In this document: piece after piece, positions 7,211 through 8,655 of the stretch
How positions within the stretch are numbered: position 1 is the first letter of the stretch
How the letters are laid out: each line of letters begins with the position of its first letter
Origin: Flavobacteriaceae bacterium UBA5534
Lineage (GTDB): Bacteria > Bacteroidota > Bacteroidia > Flavobacteriales > Flavobacteriaceae
DNA length: 8,655 nucleotides
Assembly (NCBI GenBank): GCA_002426015.1
Contig: DINS01000035.1
Location: forward strand, 323,706-332,360
Reading direction: 5' to 3'
The notes under the pieces: generated by a model
What the model was told of the DNA's origin: nothing
What the model saw: the letters and a program-made list of their open reading frames with translations, nothing else
Database searches by the model: none
Translations under genes and position numbers: made by a program

Positions 7211-7873
7211 TTATTTTCTCTTATCAACACTTTCCTTATCAAATGCTATTAAATTGAATAGTTGGCGCATTCTGGAACGAACTCTGTTTCCATATCGTTC
7301 TTCCAATTCCTGGGCGTTTAAGTTTGTAGTTGCATGAGTTCTAATTTTTCGCTGAAGAAACAAATCGTAGCGAGATAAGAGGATTTCGCCCATCACATTA
7401 CAGTCCTTTCCAAAATGCCTTCCAGTTGTTTCTACGCCTAAATCATCAAAACAATAGAAATTGCTGTTGCCGTATTCTTGAATGGTTTTGTAGCCAATGT
7501 TATTGAAAGCAAATGTGATGTTTCTTGCTGGAATTAGTTCGTAAGATTTTTGGTGTGGTACGATGTGCTTTAATAATTTCATTAAACTGGTTTTGCCACA
7601 ACCTACTGGACCAGATAACAAAACACCTTTGTTAGGGTCGATATTTAATTTTGAACAGGCTTCAAAATCGCGAATGAAATAAATACACAGCTTGTAAAGG
7701 ACAACCTCATCTTCTTCATAAATCTTGAAGTTTTTGCCGAATAATAGTTTTCCTTTTGCATCTAGATAGATAAGTGTGCTTTTGAAATCATATTGAATAC
7801 AATTGTCTTTTAACTCGCCAAGTTTGTATTGTACTCCTTTTTCGATGATTATGTGAGGTTGATTTGTGTTCAT
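7211..7873 (-). CDS. DnaC/IstB-like AAA+ ATPase of a mobile element
   Basis: The protein has 220 residues. The P-loop is GPVGCGKTS (88-96), Walker B is YCFDDLG (140-146), and the sensor-1 strand is THATTNL (179-185). The RYGNRVRSRM segment (193-202) matches the RYG-R-SR signature of DnaC/IstB-like helicase loaders and includes the likely arginine finger. Such ATPases load a replicative helicase or assist transposition. No transposase gene or insertion-sequence ends are visible here, so a replication or maintenance role in a plasmid or integrative element is likelier than an IstB helper role. It follows the winged-helix gene by 79 bp, an interval largely filled with a hairpin repeat, and the two probably work together. 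The ATG at 7873 is the natural start; no Shine-Dalgarno site is evident. The N-terminal ~80 residues have no recognised domain. Confidence 0.85.
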   Translation of the reverse strand: MNTNQPHIIIEKGVQYKLGELKDNCIQYDFKSTLIYLDAKGKLLFGKNFKIYEEDEVVLYKLCIYFIRDFEACSKLNIDPNKGVLLSGPVGCGKTSLMKLLKHIVPHQKSYELIPARNITFAFNNIGYKTIQEYGNSNFYCFDDLGVETTGRHFGKDCNVMGEILLSRYDLFLQRKIRTHATTNLNAQELEERYGNRVRSRMRQLFNLIAFDKESVDKRK

Positions 7874-7885
7874 ACTTGTATTTAT

Positions 7886-7913
7886 GAGATTGCTTCACTT
7901 TGTTCGTAATGAC
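7886..7913. repeat. Probable dispersed intergenic repeat module
   Basis: This stretch, on the minus strand beginning GTCATTACGAACAAAGTG and ending GCAATCTC, has the look of short repeats scattered between genes in many bacterial genomes. It directly adjoins the hairpin repeat that follows. Only one copy lies in the window, so the repeat status rests on recall. Confidence 0.35.
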
Positions 7914-7954
7914 GATGAGATCCTGAAACAAGTTCAGGATGACACAATGTGTCA
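7914..7954. repeat. 41-bp double-palindrome repeat, copy A, containing the stop of the wHTH gene
   Basis: The first palindrome is ATCCTGAA (7920-7927) with TTCAGGAT (7933-7940) around a 5-base ACAAG loop. The second is TGACACA-A-TGTGTCA (7940-7954). Copy B at 8553-8592 has the same order, orientation and loop. The complement of the last three bases (7952-7954) is the TGA stop of the winged-helix gene. It may act as a terminator or mRNA-end stabiliser, or be a mobile palindromic repeat settled at a gene end. Confidence 0.8.
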
Positions 7955-8488
7955 AAGAGGTTCATTGTAGTTTTTGTTTTTAGTAGTCTTAAGGTTGTCC
8001 GAATTTGGGACACTGCTATTTTGTTTTAAATCATTTTCAGAATCGTTAAAATCTATTTTTTTTAAATTTTTCTGTTTATTACTGTTTATGTTTTCTATAG
8101 TTTGTATATGTTTATATATAGGTACCAGTGCTTGTCCAGTACTTGTCTCGATTTGAGTAGAGTTGTGTCCCACTACTTGTCCAGAAGTTGTCCCGAATTT
8201 GAACATCTTAATTTTGCTTCCTCTATACGGATTGTGGGATGGGAAATACACGATATATTTCCAATGATTTAATTCCTTGATGCATCTGTGATAGGTAGAT
8301 TTTGAACCTATTTTAGATAATTGCATAACCTCATCACGGTTTATATAAAACTCTTCCAAAAATCGATTTAAATTCCATAACTGAAATAAGGCTATGTATA
8401 GGCTTATGTGGGTTGGGTTTAATCGGCTATCTTTAGAAAATTGGTTGAAAACTGCGTTGAGATGTTTGATATAGTTTATTTCTTGCAT
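7952..8488 (-). CDS. Winged-helix DNA-binding protein of a mobile element (replication initiator-like or regulator)
   Basis: I chose the ATG at 8488 (178 residues), which has GAGAAG a few bases upstream and begins MQEINYIKHLNAVFNQF, a start I associate with similar flavobacterial mobile-element proteins. A GTG 13 codons upstream is open but would run into the flanking palindromes. Residues 50-95 form a winged helix: RDEVMQLSKI, then GSKSTYHRCIKELNHWKYI, then a wing with NPYRGSKIKMF. The tail (100-178) is rich in Asn, Lys, Ser and Thr, probably disordered, and contains a repeated TSGQVV/STGQAL element that is also visible as an 11-bp DNA repeat. Pairing with a DnaC/IstB-like ATPase suggests origin recognition followed by helicase loading. 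A transcription regulator of the element is the alternative. I do not know a standard gene name. Confidence 0.75.
   Translation of the reverse strand: MQEINYIKHLNAVFNQFSKDSRLNPTHISLYIALFQLWNLNRFLEEFYINRDEVMQLSKIGSKSTYHRCIKELNHWKYIVYFPSHNPYRGSKIKMFKFGTTSGQVVGHNSTQIETSTGQALVPIYKHIQTIENINSNKQKNLKKIDFNDSENDLKQNSSVPNSDNLKTTKNKNYNEPL
8126..8192. repeat. Four copies of an 11-bp iteron-like unit inside the wHTH gene
   Basis: On the minus strand the units are GACAACTTCTG (8182-8192), GACAAGTAGTG (8171-8181), GACAAGTACTG (8137-8147) and GACAAGCACTG (8126-8136). Each pair is exactly tandem, putting the sites one helical turn apart. They encode the TSGQVV and TSTGQAL stretches, so selection may be on DNA, on protein, or absent. 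A diverged relative of the motif (TTCGGACAAC on the minus strand) lies near 7994-8003. Confidence 0.65.
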
Positions 8489-8501
8489 AAGTTGACTTCT
8501 C

Positions 8502-8520
8502 GATACAATATTGTGATACA
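8502..8520. promoter_or_regulatory. Palindrome upstream of the wHTH gene, possible operator
   Basis: The perfect palindrome ACAATATTGT (8505-8514) lies between two GATACA direct repeats (8502-8507 and 8515-8520), about 14 bp before the ATG at 8488. It sits where an autoregulatory operator would be. The dyad is visible; its function is a guess. Confidence 0.4.
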
Positions 8521-8523
8521 AAA

Positions 8524-8536
8524 TCACTCGAAGTGA
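8524..8536. repeat. Short hairpin TCACT-CGA-AGTGA
   Basis: A perfect 5-bp-arm inverted repeat with a 3-base loop lies between the wHTH gene and repeat copy B. It resembles a dispersed intergenic repeat module, comparable in position to the one at 7886-7913. Confidence 0.4.
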
Positions 8537-8552
8537 CGTTGCTATTAATTTT

Positions 8553-8592
8553 GATGAGATACTGAAACAAGTTCAGTATGACACAGGTGTCA
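8553..8592. repeat. 40-bp double-palindrome repeat, copy B, containing the stop of the upstream gene
   Basis: It has the same layout as copy A. The first palindrome is ATACTGAA (8559-8566) with TTCAGTAT (8572-8579) and an identical ACAAG loop. The second is TGACAC-AG-GTGTCA (8579-8592). Relative to copy A, the C:G pair at the third arm position has become A:T through changes on both sides, so pairing is kept. The TGA stop of the partial upstream gene is at 8590-8592, the end of the palindrome. Confidence 0.8.
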
Positions 8593-8655
8593 AAACTTAT
8601 TATGAATGCGATTTTCTTCCATTACTTTTAGAATTTCTTCGTAGTCGTAATAGAT
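8590..8655 (-). CDS. C-terminal end of an unidentified gene (5' part outside window)
   Basis: A minus-strand frame is open from the window edge to a TGA at 8590-8592, giving 21 residues starting IYYDYEEILKVMEENR. The Glu/Lys helical tail looks protein-like and lies in line with the downstream winged-helix and ATPase genes. In flavobacterial mobile elements a helix-turn-helix or excisionase-like gene often holds this position, but nothing in these few residues proves it. Confidence 0.5.
   Translation of the reverse strand: MYYDYEEILKVMEENRIHNKF

Noticed and set aside
7077..7337. Plus-strand open frame of 86 codons
   Set aside because: It runs from the non-coding gap into the ATPase gene on the opposite strand and has no protein-family character.
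7211..7873. IS21-type IstB transposition helper
   Set aside because: No transposase gene or terminal inverted repeats are visible, and its partner is a winged-helix protein rather than IstA.
7974..8156. Plus-strand frame encoding a hydrophobic, Phe/Leu-rich 60-residue peptide
   Set aside because: It is antisense to the Asn/Lys-rich tail of the wHTH gene, whose complement naturally gives Phe/Leu codons, so the membrane-like look is an artefact.
8489..8527. GTG start for the wHTH gene, 13 codons upstream
   Set aside because: The extension covers the palindrome region and encodes residues unlike the expected MQEINYIKHL start; the ATG at 8488 has a weak ribosome site.

Overview
The window is AT-rich and every convincing gene lies on the minus strand, so the gene order runs from high to low coordinates. 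The organism looks like a member of the Bacteroidetes, probably a flavobacterium. The support is the Asn/Lys/Ile-rich proteins, weak or absent Shine-Dalgarno sequences, a TAnnTTTG-type -7 promoter element in front of the defence operon, and a wHTH protein plus small AAA+ ATPase pair that I associate with flavobacterial plasmids and integrative elements. This assignment is inferred from sequence style, not from a marker gene.

Right part (8655 to 7211), probable mobile-element maintenance module. It holds the last 21 codons of an unidentified gene, a 178-residue winged-helix protein, and a 220-residue DnaC/IstB-like ATPase. Two ~40-bp hairpin repeats sit at the 3' ends of the first two genes, and each repeat supplies its gene's TGA stop. 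The wHTH gene contains four copies of an 11-bp iteron-like unit.

Middle (7210 to 6885), non-coding. The ATPase-proximal part carries several repeats: a tandem 11-bp repeat, a spaced 12-bp direct repeat and a 9-bp inverted repeat. The part next to the defence operon holds a putative promoter and a symmetric four-half-site operator.

Left part (6884 to 26), a three-gene defence-type operon with no intergenic spacing: an AbiEi-like antitoxin/repressor, an AbiEii-like nucleotidyltransferase toxin overlapping it by 26 bp, and a 1680-residue STAND-type NTPase with an N-terminal PD-(D/E)xK-like nuclease domain whose ATG directly abuts the toxin stop codon.

The likely logic is as follows. AbiEi represses the shared promoter through the operator and restrains the toxin. 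The STAND protein, built like the Avs antiviral sensors, is made under the same control. The most interesting point is this fusion of a type IV toxin-antitoxin pair with a large STAND nuclease in one transcription unit, next to a mobile-element replication-type module. I do not know of a described system with this layout, but I could not search for one.
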